A stretch of 64,000 nucleotides of DNA from Dehalococcoidia bacterium (GTDB taxonomy: Bacteria; Chloroflexota; Dehalococcoidia; SpSt-223): positions 1-64,000 of the forward strand of contig JANWZD010000010.1 of NCBI GenBank assembly GCA_025054935.1, read 5' to 3'. The position numbers were made by a program, and so were the translations under genes. The notes beneath the pieces were generated by a model, which worked only from the letters and a program-made list of their open reading frames with translations, ran no database searches and had not been told where the DNA came from. Below, in pieces: positions 53,072-63,013 of this stretch (positions are counted from its first letter, which is position 1; each line of letters opens with the position of its first letter).

Positions 53072-54025
53072 TCAGGGCCGCAGCACGACCTTGCCGACGC
53101 GCCCTGCTGAGAGTGCGAAGCGGCAGGCCGCCTCGACGGCATCGAGTGAGAATGTGCGGGCGACGACGGGCGCAAGCGTGCCGGCACTCAGATAGGTGAG
53201 GGCGAGCGCGTAGACCGCGTCCCGCTCCGTTGGGGCAGCGTTCTCCAGCCAGCGCTGAAGCCAAAAGCCGCGCAGCCGCTTCTCTCCGTAGATAAGCGAA
53301 GCCGGGTCCACCGCGCACGGGCGCCCAGACAACATTCCATAGACCACCACCTCCCCTCCCGGCTGCACCGCCTCGAGGCACGTTTGGGTCCACTCCCCCG
53401 CCACCGCATCGAGGGCAGCGCGGAGCGGCACTCCCGCAGGGACCGGCCACGCCGGCCAGACCGTCACTGCTTGGTAGCCAGGCGGCGGCGCGCCCTCGCG
53501 GCGAGCGACGCCATACAGCCGGAGCCCCGAGACCGCCGCCAGCTGGCCGAGCGCGAGGCCAGTGTTCGAGCGCGGCGCAGTGACGAGGATCGCCTCGCCT
53601 TCGGCACAGCCCAGCGACTCCATCAGCACCACCGCTGTCAGCGAGGTCAGAAGCGCAGCGCCCGCCTGATCATCGGAAAGCCGCTCTGGCGTCCTGAGGA
53701 GGGACTCTGCCGGCGCGACGACAAGGCTGCGCCACGTTCCTTGGCCGCGCGCCGCCCCCAAGGCGAGGATCACGCGCTCGCCGACGCAGGGCTCCTTCAC
53801 TCCTGCTCCAACCGCGAGCACCACTCCTGCCGCCTCGAGGCCGGGCGTAGCGGGCAGGGGAGGACGAACGCCGTAGCGGCCGGCGATCATGGCGAGGTCC
53901 GCAGGATTGACGCCCGCGGCGACAATCCGCACCACGGCTTCGCCCGGCCCAGGCACCGGGTCCGGCTCCTCGACGACGCGCAGCACCTCCGGTCCTCCAA
54001 AGCGATCGAAGCGGACAACACGCAT
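53072..54025 (-). CDS. MDR-family (quinone oxidoreductase-like) zinc-free dehydrogenase
   Basis: 317 residues, medium-chain dehydrogenase/reductase fold. It opens MRVVRFDRFGGPEVLRVVEE and has VRIVAAGVNPADLAMIAGRY near 32-51, the quinone-oxidoreductase block with Asn-Pro-x-Asp. No structural zinc cysteines. Odd: the nucleotide-binding segment reads ILVTAPRSNTGLALGQLAA, with PRSN where the family has a glycine-rich GxxGxG turn, so cofactor binding may be altered. ATG 54025 follows GAGGGAAG; the longer frame is non-coding. Divergent from ribB. Confidence 0.88.
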   Translation of the reverse strand: MRVVRFDRFGGPEVLRVVEEPDPVPGPGEAVVRIVAAGVNPADLAMIAGRYGVRPPLPATPGLEAAGVVLAVGAGVKEPCVGERVILALGAARGQGTWRSLVVAPAESLLRTPERLSDDQAGAALLTSLTAVVLMESLGCAEGEAILVTAPRSNTGLALGQLAAVSGLRLYGVARREGAPPPGYQAVTVWPAWPVPAGVPLRAALDAVAGEWTQTCLEAVQPGGEVVVYGMLSGRPCAVDPASLIYGEKRLRGFWLQRWLENAAPTERDAVYALALTYLSAGTLAPVVARTFSLDAVEAACRFALSAGRVGKVVLRP

Positions 54026-54070
54026 CTGGCTTCCCTCGCGCCCGAATTCGCGCGCAGTCGGGCCCCATGC

Positions 54071-54076
54071 TAGACT
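54071..54076 (+). promoter_or_regulatory. -10 box of ribB
   Basis: TAGACT, 24 nt before the GGAGGT-supported ATG of ribB at 54101; the leader is only about 18 nt, too short for an FMN riboswitch. Confidence 0.45.
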
Positions 54077-54100
54077 TTCGCGAAGTTCCGGAGGTACTGA

Positions 54101-54781
54101 ATGTCCAGAAACCACCGGGAGGCGCCGTTCGCGTCCATCTCCGAAGCACTCGCCGCCTTCCGTCAGGGCCGCATGGTGATTATCGTCGACGACGAAGACC
54201 GGGAGAATGAAGGGGACCTCTGCCTCCCCGCCGTCGCCGTCACCCCAGAAGCAATCGCCTTCATGGCACGGCATGGCCGCGGGCTGATCTGCGTCCCTGT
54301 CCGCGGCGAGCAGCTCGATCGCCTCGGCGTTCCTCTCGCCCGCCGCGAGCTCGACGCCGGTCGAGCGCTTGACCAGCCGAATTTCGCCCTGCCAGTCGAC
54401 GCTGCCCGCGGGATCGGCTCCGGGATCTCTGCCGCCGATCGCGCTACCACGATCCGGGTTCTGACTGACCCGACCTCAGCGCCGGACGATCTCTGCTGTC
54501 CCGGCCATGTTTTCCCGCTCCGCTATACCGAAGGGGGCGTCCTCCGGCGGCGAGGTCAGACTGAAGCCTCGATCGACCTTGCCGTTCTCGCGGGCCTTCC
54601 TCCTGCTGCCGTGATTTGCGAGGTGATCAACGACGACGGTACGGTCGCGCAGCTCGACGACCTCGCCGCGCTGTCGCGCCGCTTCTCTCTTCCGATCGTC
54701 ACCGTACAGCAGATTGTCGACTATCGGCTGAGCGGCATCTGGCCCCTTGACGCAGAGGCCCCGATCGCTCTCGTCAGCTAG
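54101..54781 (+). CDS. ribB: 3,4-dihydroxy-2-butanone 4-phosphate synthase
   Basis: 226-residue stand-alone RibB, which converts ribulose 5-phosphate to the four-carbon riboflavin precursor. Catalytic acidic loop IIVDDEDRENEGDL at 27-40 binds the two metal ions. HGRGLICVPV near 58-67, the DRATTIRVLTDP block (residues 112-123) and CPGHVFPLRYTEGGVLRRRG with TEASIDLAVLAGL complete the signature. Unlike many bacteria it is not fused to GTP cyclohydrolase II. Riboflavin supply suits the many flavoproteins nearby. The IMPase-like gene follows after 27 nt, so co-transcription is likely. Confidence 0.96.
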   Translation: MSRNHREAPFASISEALAAFRQGRMVIIVDDEDRENEGDLCLPAVAVTPEAIAFMARHGRGLICVPVRGEQLDRLGVPLARRELDAGRALDQPNFALPVDAARGIGSGISAADRATTIRVLTDPTSAPDDLCCPGHVFPLRYTEGGVLRRRGQTEASIDLAVLAGLPPAAVICEVINDDGTVAQLDDLAALSRRFSLPIVTVQQIVDYRLSGIWPLDAEAPIALVS

Positions 54782-54808
54782 ACGCTACGCTTCCCTCAAG
54801 GGAGGCGC

Positions 54809-55603
54809 ATGAACCCACTTGCGATCGCACTCGACGCCGCCGCGGCGGCAGCGGAGCGGCTGCTTGCGCTGCGCGGCCGCATCAGCGAGTATGCCACCAA
54901 GGTGAACCGCACCGATCTTGTCAGCGAGGCGGACCTGACCGCAGAGCGGACGATCGTGGAGATCATCCGGCGCCACGCGCCGCGGCATGTCATCGTTGCC
55001 GAGGAAGGTGCGGGCGGGGGCGACGATGACACCCATCGCTGGTATATCGATCCGCTCGACGGGACGACGAACTACCTGCACGGCCATCCCTTTTTCGCTG
55101 TCTCAATCGCCTACGCTCGGCGGGGCGAACTGGTCGCAGCCGTCGTCCATGCGCCCGCGCTCGGAGAGGTGTTCGCTGCCGAGCGCGGCGCAGGGGCGAC
55201 GCTGAATGGCCGGCAGATTGCGGTAAGCAGCACCCCGGACCTGAGCAGCGCTATGCTCGCAACCGGCTTCGCCTACACGCTGCCCGAGCGGCTTGCGAAC
55301 GTCTCGCTTTGGCGCGCGTTCCTCGAGCGCGCGCTCGCGCTCCGCCGCGATGGCGCCGCCGCCATCGACCTCGCTTATGTCGCGGCGGGCCGCTTCGACG
55401 GCTATTGGGAATGGCCGCTCAACGCTTGGGATGTGGCAGCTGGGCTGCTGCTCGTTGAGGAAGCTGGCGGGGTGGTCACCAACTATCGCGGCGGGCCGAT
55501 CGATCTCTCCCGTCCTGCCACTGTTGCCAGCAACGGCCGCATCCACGCCGCGCTGCTTGCGGTCATCGCGGAGACGCTGCCGGCAATGCCAGTCGCGCCG
55601 TAG
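54809..55603 (+). CDS. inositol-monophosphatase-family phosphatase
   Basis: 264 residues, Mg-dependent Li-sensitive-type sugar/inositol phosphatase fold. Metal ligands visible: Glu in VIVAEEGAGG near 62-71, the motif WYIDPLDGTTNYLHG near 78-92, and Asp in LNAWDVAAGLLLVEEAGG near 208-225. Members dephosphorylate myo-inositol 1-phosphate, histidinol phosphate, fructose bisphosphate or, in plants and some bacteria, riboflavin-pathway intermediates. Its position behind ribB makes a riboflavin-pathway phosphatase worth considering, but this is inference. Confidence 0.92.
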   Translation: MNPLAIALDAAAAAAERLLALRGRISEYATKVNRTDLVSEADLTAERTIVEIIRRHAPRHVIVAEEGAGGGDDDTHRWYIDPLDGTTNYLHGHPFFAVSIAYARRGELVAAVVHAPALGEVFAAERGAGATLNGRQIAVSSTPDLSSAMLATGFAYTLPERLANVSLWRAFLERALALRRDGAAAIDLAYVAAGRFDGYWEWPLNAWDVAAGLLLVEEAGGVVTNYRGGPIDLSRPATVASNGRIHAALLAVIAETLPAMPVAP

Positions 55604-55604
55604 T

Positions 55605-55645
55605 GCCGCTTGCGGGTGTTGGGTAACCCAACAGCCGCAAGCGGC
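55605..55645. terminator. long bidirectional hairpin between convergent genes
   Basis: 41-nt near-perfect palindrome: GCCGCTTGCGG / CCGCAAGCGGC (11 bp), a single G-G mismatch, then TGTTGGG / CCCAACA (7 bp) around TAA. It lies 2 nt after the IMPase-like stop and 10 nt from the glgB stop. No T-run on either side. Confidence 0.6.
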
Positions 55646-55654
55646 CCCGCGCGC

Positions 55655-57841
<2,187 letters not shown>

Positions 57842-57941
57842 AGAGCCGTCCTGTCGGCGCGCGGGCAGCGCTCCTGCCCCGCGCGTCCGGTTGCTGGATC
57901 ACCGTATTCTACCTTTCCTTGCGGTCCGGTTCGCCAGCAGG

Positions 57942-59690
57942 CTAGGTCAAGGCGCCGACCGCCCGCTGGCTCGCCAGCAGCCGCGCGTAGGCGCTTTCCC
58001 GCTCCAGCAACTCCTCGTGCCGGCCGCTCGCAACTACCCGGCCCCGGTCCAGCATCACCACCCGGTCAGCCGCTTGGATCGTTGAGAGGCGATGGGCGAT
58101 CACGAGGGTCGTCCGCCCCGCCATCAGGCGGGCGATCGCCTCGCGGATCAGCCGCTCGTTCTCGGTGTCGAGGTTGCTCGTCGCCTCATCGAGGATGAGG
58201 ATCGGCGCATTCTTCAGCAGGGCCCGGGCGATGGCGATCCGTTGGCGCTGCCCGCCCGACAGTTTCGCACCCCGCTCCCCGACCACCGTGTCATACCCCT
58301 GCGGCAGCGAGAGGATAAAGTCGTGGATATTCGCATCGCGCGCTGCCTGCTCCATCTCCGCCTCGGTCGCGTCGGGCCGCCCGAGCTTGATGTTCTCACG
58401 GATCGTAGTGTTGAACAGGTAGTTCTCCTGCTGGACAATCGCGATCCGCTTCCGGAGATCATCGAGCGGCAGCTGACGGATGTCGACGCCCCCAATCCGG
58501 ATCACGCCGGATTGCGGATCCCAGAAGCGGAGCAGGAGGCTGGCGCACGTCGATTTGCCCGCTCCTGAGGGACCGACCAGCGCAACCGTCTCTCCCGGCT
58601 GGATTGAGAAAGAGACCTCCTGCAGTACTGGAGGCTCATCGGGGTAGTAGGCAAAGGTCACCCGATCAAACTCGACTGCCGGCGTCAGCGGGCCAGGCGA
58701 CTCATGCACCAGTTCGCGGACCAGCACCGGCTCGTCAACGACCTCGAAATAGCGCCGCGCCGCCGCCGTGATCTGGTTCAGATTTTTCGCCACATCCGCG
58801 ACATCCAGCACGGCGCGGAAGGCGGTGAAGACGAGCATCAACACCAGCGGAAGCAGCGAGGTGGCCAGCTGCCCAGTTGCGACAAGCGCCATCGCCGTCA
58901 GCAGCACTGCTACTCCCCCAAGGCCGACCACCACATCGGTCGCGCCGAGGACGCTGCCCGTGAACGCGGCGTTCTTGATCTGCGCGCGCACAAGTGCGCG
59001 GCTCTTCTCTTCCACCTCTCCCGCCCGAGCGTCGGCACGGCCGAACGCGATCAGTTCGCGCAGACCTTGAATGCCATCAACGATGTGGGCTGCCACTTCC
59101 GCCTGCCGCTCGCGAACGGTCCGAGCGAGCGGGATGCCGACGCGCCAGCCGACGATCGGGATGACTACAATCAGCGCGAGGAAGGGAAGCAGGACGAGCA
59201 TCAGCGGCAGCGCAACAGCCGCCAGCACTCCCAGCACCACGACCGAGAGGACAGCCGCAATCGTCGAAGGAACGAGCGCCCGCGAATAGAACGGCTGAAT
59301 CTGGTCGACATCGGCCATCACCATCGAGACAATGTCGCCACTGCGCCGCTTCACGGTGTACGCCGGCGCCAGCGGTTCGAGGGCATGGTAGGCATCAGCG
59401 CGGAGGGCAGCCGTGAGCCCGACCGCAACCCAGTGGAGATACCACTGGTCCAGCCAGTTCAGGACTGCCTTCAGCAGGGCGAGCGCGGCGATCACGGTCA
59501 GCGCCGTGCCGAACTCGGTCGTCTGGCCGGTCGCGATCGCGCCGACGAGCAGCGCTGTTGCGGCCGCGAGCGCCAATCCCGCGCCCTGATTGAGCGTTGA
59601 AATCCCAAGCGCGACGATCATCAGCGGCCAGCGGTCGCGCAGCCGAAGGAGAAGCCGAAGCAGCACCGGCAGCGAACGGCGTTCAGTCAT
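57942..59690 (-). CDS. cydC: ABC exporter, CydC-like (membrane + ATPase)
   Basis: 582 residues: six-helix exporter membrane domain (about 20-300) and a C-terminal ATPase. Walker A GPSGAGKST near 372-380, Q-loop QQENYLF, signature LSGGQRQRIAIARALL, Walker B ILILDEATSN, and switch His in VIAHRLST. With the preceding gene it would form a heterodimeric exporter of the CydDC type, which exports cysteine/glutathione and is needed for assembly of bd oxidase and cytochromes. The symbol is based on pairing and layout; a general heterodimeric exporter is the alternative. Start overlaps the upstream stop by 4 nt. Confidence 0.8.
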   Translation of the reverse strand: MTERRSLPVLLRLLLRLRDRWPLMIVALGISTLNQGAGLALAAATALLVGAIATGQTTEFGTALTVIAALALLKAVLNWLDQWYLHWVAVGLTAALRADAYHALEPLAPAYTVKRRSGDIVSMVMADVDQIQPFYSRALVPSTIAAVLSVVVLGVLAAVALPLMLVLLPFLALIVVIPIVGWRVGIPLARTVRERQAEVAAHIVDGIQGLRELIAFGRADARAGEVEEKSRALVRAQIKNAAFTGSVLGATDVVVGLGGVAVLLTAMALVATGQLATSLLPLVLMLVFTAFRAVLDVADVAKNLNQITAAARRYFEVVDEPVLVRELVHESPGPLTPAVEFDRVTFAYYPDEPPVLQEVSFSIQPGETVALVGPSGAGKSTCASLLLRFWDPQSGVIRIGGVDIRQLPLDDLRKRIAIVQQENYLFNTTIRENIKLGRPDATEAEMEQAARDANIHDFILSLPQGYDTVVGERGAKLSGGQRQRIAIARALLKNAPILILDEATSNLDTENERLIREAIARLMAGRTTLVIAHRLSTIQAADRVVMLDRGRVVASGRHEELLERESAYARLLASQRAVGALT

Positions 59691-61441
59691 CGCACGCCTC
59701 CTCCAACTTCTTGGGGCGCCGCAAGCTGGCCTGCAGCAACAAGCCGGGCATAGACGCCGCCGGCAGCGAGCAGGTCGGCATGCCGCCCCTCTTCCACGAG
59801 ACGCCCCTGCTCAAGGACGAGGATTCGGTCAGCATCGGCGACAGTTGAGAGGCGGTGCGCGATGACGATCGTCGTTCGGCCCTCTGCCAGCCGCCGCAGT
59901 GCCTGCTGAATGCTCTCTTCGTTCTCAGCATCAACGCTGCTTGTCGGCTCATCAAGCAGGAGAATAGGAGCATCCTTGAGCAGCGCCCGCGCGATCGCGA
60001 TCCGCTGACGCTCACCGCCCGAGAGCCGCATTCCGCGCTCGCCCACGACCGTCTCGAAGCCGTGGGGCAAGCGCTCAATGAAGTCAAGCGCATTGGCCGC
60101 CTCCGCTACCGCGCGCAGTTCCTCCATCGTCGCCTCGGGCTTGGCGAGCCGAAGATTGTCTGCCACCGTGCCGTGGAAGAGGTAGGTATCTTGGCCGACA
60201 TAGGCAAATCGCGCGCGGAGATCGTCGAGCGCCAGCTCGCGGAGGTCGACGCCATCCAGCAGCACGCGCCCGCTCGTCGGGTCAAAGAAGCGCATCAGCA
60301 GGTGGAGCGCCGTCGTCTTGCCGGCGCCAGACGGGCCGACCAGAGCGACAGTTTCGCCCGGCTCGACCCGGAAGGAGACGTCAACGAGCGCGGGGCGCGC
60401 CCCCCGGTCGTAGGCAAAGCTGACCCGCTCGAAGGTGATCGCCGGCTGACGCGCAGGAAGGGAACGCGGCGCAGCGGGAGGCGTCACTTCTGGCTGCTCA
60501 TTGAGGATGGCGAAAATGCCCCGGGCCGCGGCGACGCCCGTCTGTCCCTGATGAAACAGGCCGGCCAGTTCGCGGATGGGGCGGAACGCTTCGTTCGAGA
60601 GCAGGAGCACGATGACGAGAGCGCCCGGTCCGAGCGCGCCATTCGCTGTCGCCCAGGCAGAGAAGACGACCGCAGCAGTCGCCCCGCCAGTCACCACGAG
60701 GTCCATCACGCCCGCAACTCCGAAGTTGACTGCGAGCAAGCCGCCGAGCGACTTTGCCACCGCATCCGCTGCGGCGCGGATCTCGCGGCCGCGGTCCTTA
60801 CTCCGCGCAAACGCCTTCAGCGTTGGCAGCCCTTGGAGGCTGTCCACCATCAAGCTGGAGAGCATCCCGAACCGCATCCAAAACAGCCCGCCGAGCCGCC
60901 CCGTCAGTTTCATAAATGCCGCCGGAGCGACGAGGGCGAGAACGATGCAGGCCGCGAGGATCAGCGGGAGCATGGGGTGAAGGGTGAAGAGAAAAGCCAT
61001 GATCCCCAGAGGGGCGAGGACAGTAACGACGAGCTGAGGAAGATACTTGCCGTAATACACTTCGAGCGCCTCGACGCCATCGACCGCTCGCGAGAGCAGG
61101 TCGCCCGTCTGCCGGCGCTCGAGGTATCCCGGGCCGAGCGTGACGAGATGACGGTAGAGCCGAGTGCGCAGGCGCACCTTGACGCGCCCCGCGATTGAAG
61201 CGGCCAAGATCTCTTTCCCGGCAAGAAGTCCACCCCGAGCGACGACAACAACCGCAGCGGCGAAGACAAACGGCATCGCTGCAGCGAGCCCGCTGCCGGC
61301 GAACAGCACGCCGATCGCCTGACCGAGCAACGCGAGCGAGGCAATGGCCGCGATGGTGCCGAGGAGACCAAGCAGCATAGTCGCGACAATCCGAAGGCGA
61401 ACGCCCTCGGCGAGCCGAAGCAGCGCCGGATCGATATGCAC
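59687..61441 (-). CDS. cydD: ABC exporter, CydD-like (membrane + ATPase)
   Basis: 584 residues, first half of the heterodimeric exporter. Its transmembrane part carries RRQTGDLLSRAVDGVEALE (near 109-127), LPQLVVTVLAPLGIMAFLF and the loop RELAGLFHQGQTGVAAARGI near 294-313, which is typical of CydD. ATPase motifs: GPSGAGKTT, QDTYLFHGT, LSGGERQRIAIARALL, ILLLDEPTSS, IVIAHRLST; all consensus, so both ATP sites could be active. GTG start with AAGGGGG upstream. Preceded by a promoter whose start site coincides with a palindrome. Confidence 0.82.
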   Translation of the reverse strand: MHIDPALLRLAEGVRLRIVATMLLGLLGTIAAIASLALLGQAIGVLFAGSGLAAAMPFVFAAAVVVVARGGLLAGKEILAASIAGRVKVRLRTRLYRHLVTLGPGYLERRQTGDLLSRAVDGVEALEVYYGKYLPQLVVTVLAPLGIMAFLFTLHPMLPLILAACIVLALVAPAAFMKLTGRLGGLFWMRFGMLSSLMVDSLQGLPTLKAFARSKDRGREIRAAADAVAKSLGGLLAVNFGVAGVMDLVVTGGATAAVVFSAWATANGALGPGALVIVLLLSNEAFRPIRELAGLFHQGQTGVAAARGIFAILNEQPEVTPPAAPRSLPARQPAITFERVSFAYDRGARPALVDVSFRVEPGETVALVGPSGAGKTTALHLLMRFFDPTSGRVLLDGVDLRELALDDLRARFAYVGQDTYLFHGTVADNLRLAKPEATMEELRAVAEAANALDFIERLPHGFETVVGERGMRLSGGERQRIAIARALLKDAPILLLDEPTSSVDAENEESIQQALRRLAEGRTTIVIAHRLSTVADADRILVLEQGRLVEEGRHADLLAAGGVYARLVAAGQLAAPQEVGGGVR

Positions 61442-61454
61442 GGTGCCCCCTTAA

Positions 61455-61477
61455 TGTCAGTCCTGACACGCAGTATA
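61455..61477 (-). promoter_or_regulatory. promoter and operator of the CydDC-like operon
   Basis: On the minus strand an extended -10, TGCTATACT (hexamer 61477-61472), is followed by the perfect palindrome TGTCAGGACTGACA (61468-61455), which covers the predicted start site. This places a likely repressor site directly over transcription initiation. Confidence 0.55.
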
Positions 61478-61568
61478 GCACACCGCCTTCCCGTCAGCAG
61501 CATCCCCACGGTACACTTTTGAGAAACTGATCCCCTGCTCGCCGCCCCGCCCGGCAAAGGAGTCCTCG

Positions 61569-62432
61569 ATGGACCCGTATCTCGCCGCCCTGCTCTCGTG
61601 GTCGTTCGACCCGCTCGTCATCGGAGGGCTGGCGCTCCTCGCCCTTCTCTACTGGCGCGGCGCGCGTCGGCTCGCAACGCGCGGGGGGCTGACCCGCCAC
61701 ATCAGCGGCGGACAGCTCGCCGCGGCCATTGCCGGCTGGCTCTCTCTCGTGTTTGCTCTCGTTTCGCCGCTGGCAGTCTTCAGCAGCTTCTTCCTCAGCG
61801 CGCACATGGCGCAGCACCTGATCTTGACCCAGATCTCCGCTCCGCTCGTGCTGATGGGGCGCCCCGTGCCGACGCTCCTGCTTGGGCTGCCGCGTCAGCT
61901 CGGGCGCGATATCGCCCCCCTCCTTGCCCGTGATGGACCGCTCTACGCGATTGGGTCAGCTCTCGTTACACCGCCCGTGGCGCTCCTCGTCTTCCTCCTC
62001 GTCTTTTTCGGCTGGCATGTGCCCGTGCTCTACGACGCCGCGATCCGCATCACCGTGCTTCACGACTTCCAACATCTGACGTTCTTTTGGGCAGCGATCC
62101 TCTTTTGGTGGGGCGCGGTCGACCCCGTCAACGGACGCAACCAGCGCCGCCGCTTCTTGAGCCTCGTCACGATTGCGCTCGCTTTCATGGCCGCCAATGC
62201 GCTCGGCATCTGGTTCACCTTCACCCCCAACATCATCTACCCGAGCTATGAGGTGGGACCGCAGCTGTTCGGCGTCTCCTCGCGCGACGACCAAATCGTG
62301 GGCGGGCTGGTGATGTGGGTCGCCGGCAGCCTGCTGTACGCAATCGCCGCGCTTGTAGTGCTCGGCGCCGCGATGCATGCCGAAGAACGAGCAGCGCGCC
62401 GGCGCGAGGCGCAGGAGGCCGCGCTCGCGTGA
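61569..62432 (+). CDS. ctaG: cytochrome c oxidase assembly factor CtaG (caa3 type)
   Basis: 287-residue polytopic membrane protein with about seven helices, matching the CtaG_caa3 family needed for assembly of aa3/caa3-type cytochrome oxidase. Conserved histidine-containing helices: SAHMAQHLILTQISAPLVLM (about 77-96), FFGWHVPVLYDAA (about 146-158) and LHDFQHLTFFWAAILFWW (about 164-181). Its end overlaps the next gene (GTGA). With the CydDC-like pair divergent from it, this is an aerobic-respiration neighbourhood. Distinct from the unrelated copper chaperone Cox11, also called CtaG. Confidence 0.9.
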   Translation: MDPYLAALLSWSFDPLVIGGLALLALLYWRGARRLATRGGLTRHISGGQLAAAIAGWLSLVFALVSPLAVFSSFFLSAHMAQHLILTQISAPLVLMGRPVPTLLLGLPRQLGRDIAPLLARDGPLYAIGSALVTPPVALLVFLLVFFGWHVPVLYDAAIRITVLHDFQHLTFFWAAILFWWGAVDPVNGRNQRRRFLSLVTIALAFMAANALGIWFTFTPNIIYPSYEVGPQLFGVSSRDDQIVGGLVMWVAGSLLYAIAALVVLGAAMHAEERAARRREAQEAALA

Positions 62433-63013
62433 GCAGCCGGCCTCTGCTGAGCACGTCTGCTCTTGCCATCATCGTCGCTGCGCTTGCGCTCGCCCTCGGG
62501 GTGACCGAGGCGAGCGCCAACGGCCTCGGGGAGATCCGCGTCGCCGACGCACCAGTGGGCAGCTACCGCTTGACCGTCGCCACCAGCCCTTCCCCCCTCG
62601 AAGCGGGGGATGCCCTCCTCACCATCCTCGTGCAGGATGAGCACCGCTTCCCCGTTCTCGATGCTGCTGTCTCGGTTCGCGCCGCTCGCGAAGGCGAGCC
62701 GCTCGGTCCCCCCCTCTCCGCCCGAACCGGGCTCGTCGCGAACCGCCTGCTCTACGCAGTGACCGTCCCTCTCGACCGCCCCGGACGCTGGCAGCTCCTC
62801 ATCCGAGTCGAGGGGAGCGCGGGCAGCGGCGAGCTGCCGCTCGCGCTTGATGTCTCGCCTCCCGGACCGCTGCGCTTCCTTGGCCCCGCGGTGCTGATCG
62901 CGCTCCCCTCGCTCCTCGTGATCGCCGGTTTCCTCGCGCGCCGAGCGCGATACCATCGCGAGTCGAAGCAGGCCGTCTCTTCCCACCTGAGCAGCAAAGA
63001 GGGAACCCCATGA
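62429..63013 (+). CDS. exported YtkA/FixH-like protein
   Basis: 194 residues: N-terminal signal/anchor (about 6-28, LSTSALAIIVAALALALGV), an extracytoplasmic beta domain (YRLTVATSPSPLEAGDALLT; FPVLDAAVSVRAAREG; RPGRWQLLIRVEGSAG) and a C-terminal membrane helix (about 152-172, PAVLIALPSLLVIAGFLARR). The strand pattern fits YtkA-like/FixH-like domains, which accompany oxidase assembly or copper handling. GTG start coupled to ctaG by a 4-nt overlap. A role in delivering copper to the oxidase is plausible from context only. Confidence 0.72.
   Translation: MSSRPLLSTSALAIIVAALALALGVTEASANGLGEIRVADAPVGSYRLTVATSPSPLEAGDALLTILVQDEHRFPVLDAAVSVRAAREGEPLGPPLSARTGLVANRLLYAVTVPLDRPGRWQLLIRVEGSAGSGELPLALDVSPPGPLRFLGPAVLIALPSLLVIAGFLARRARYHRESKQAVSSHLSSKEGTP

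Noticed and set aside
54026-54100. FMN riboswitch upstream of ribB
   Set aside because: The predicted leader is under 20 nt and contains no conserved RFN-element sequence.
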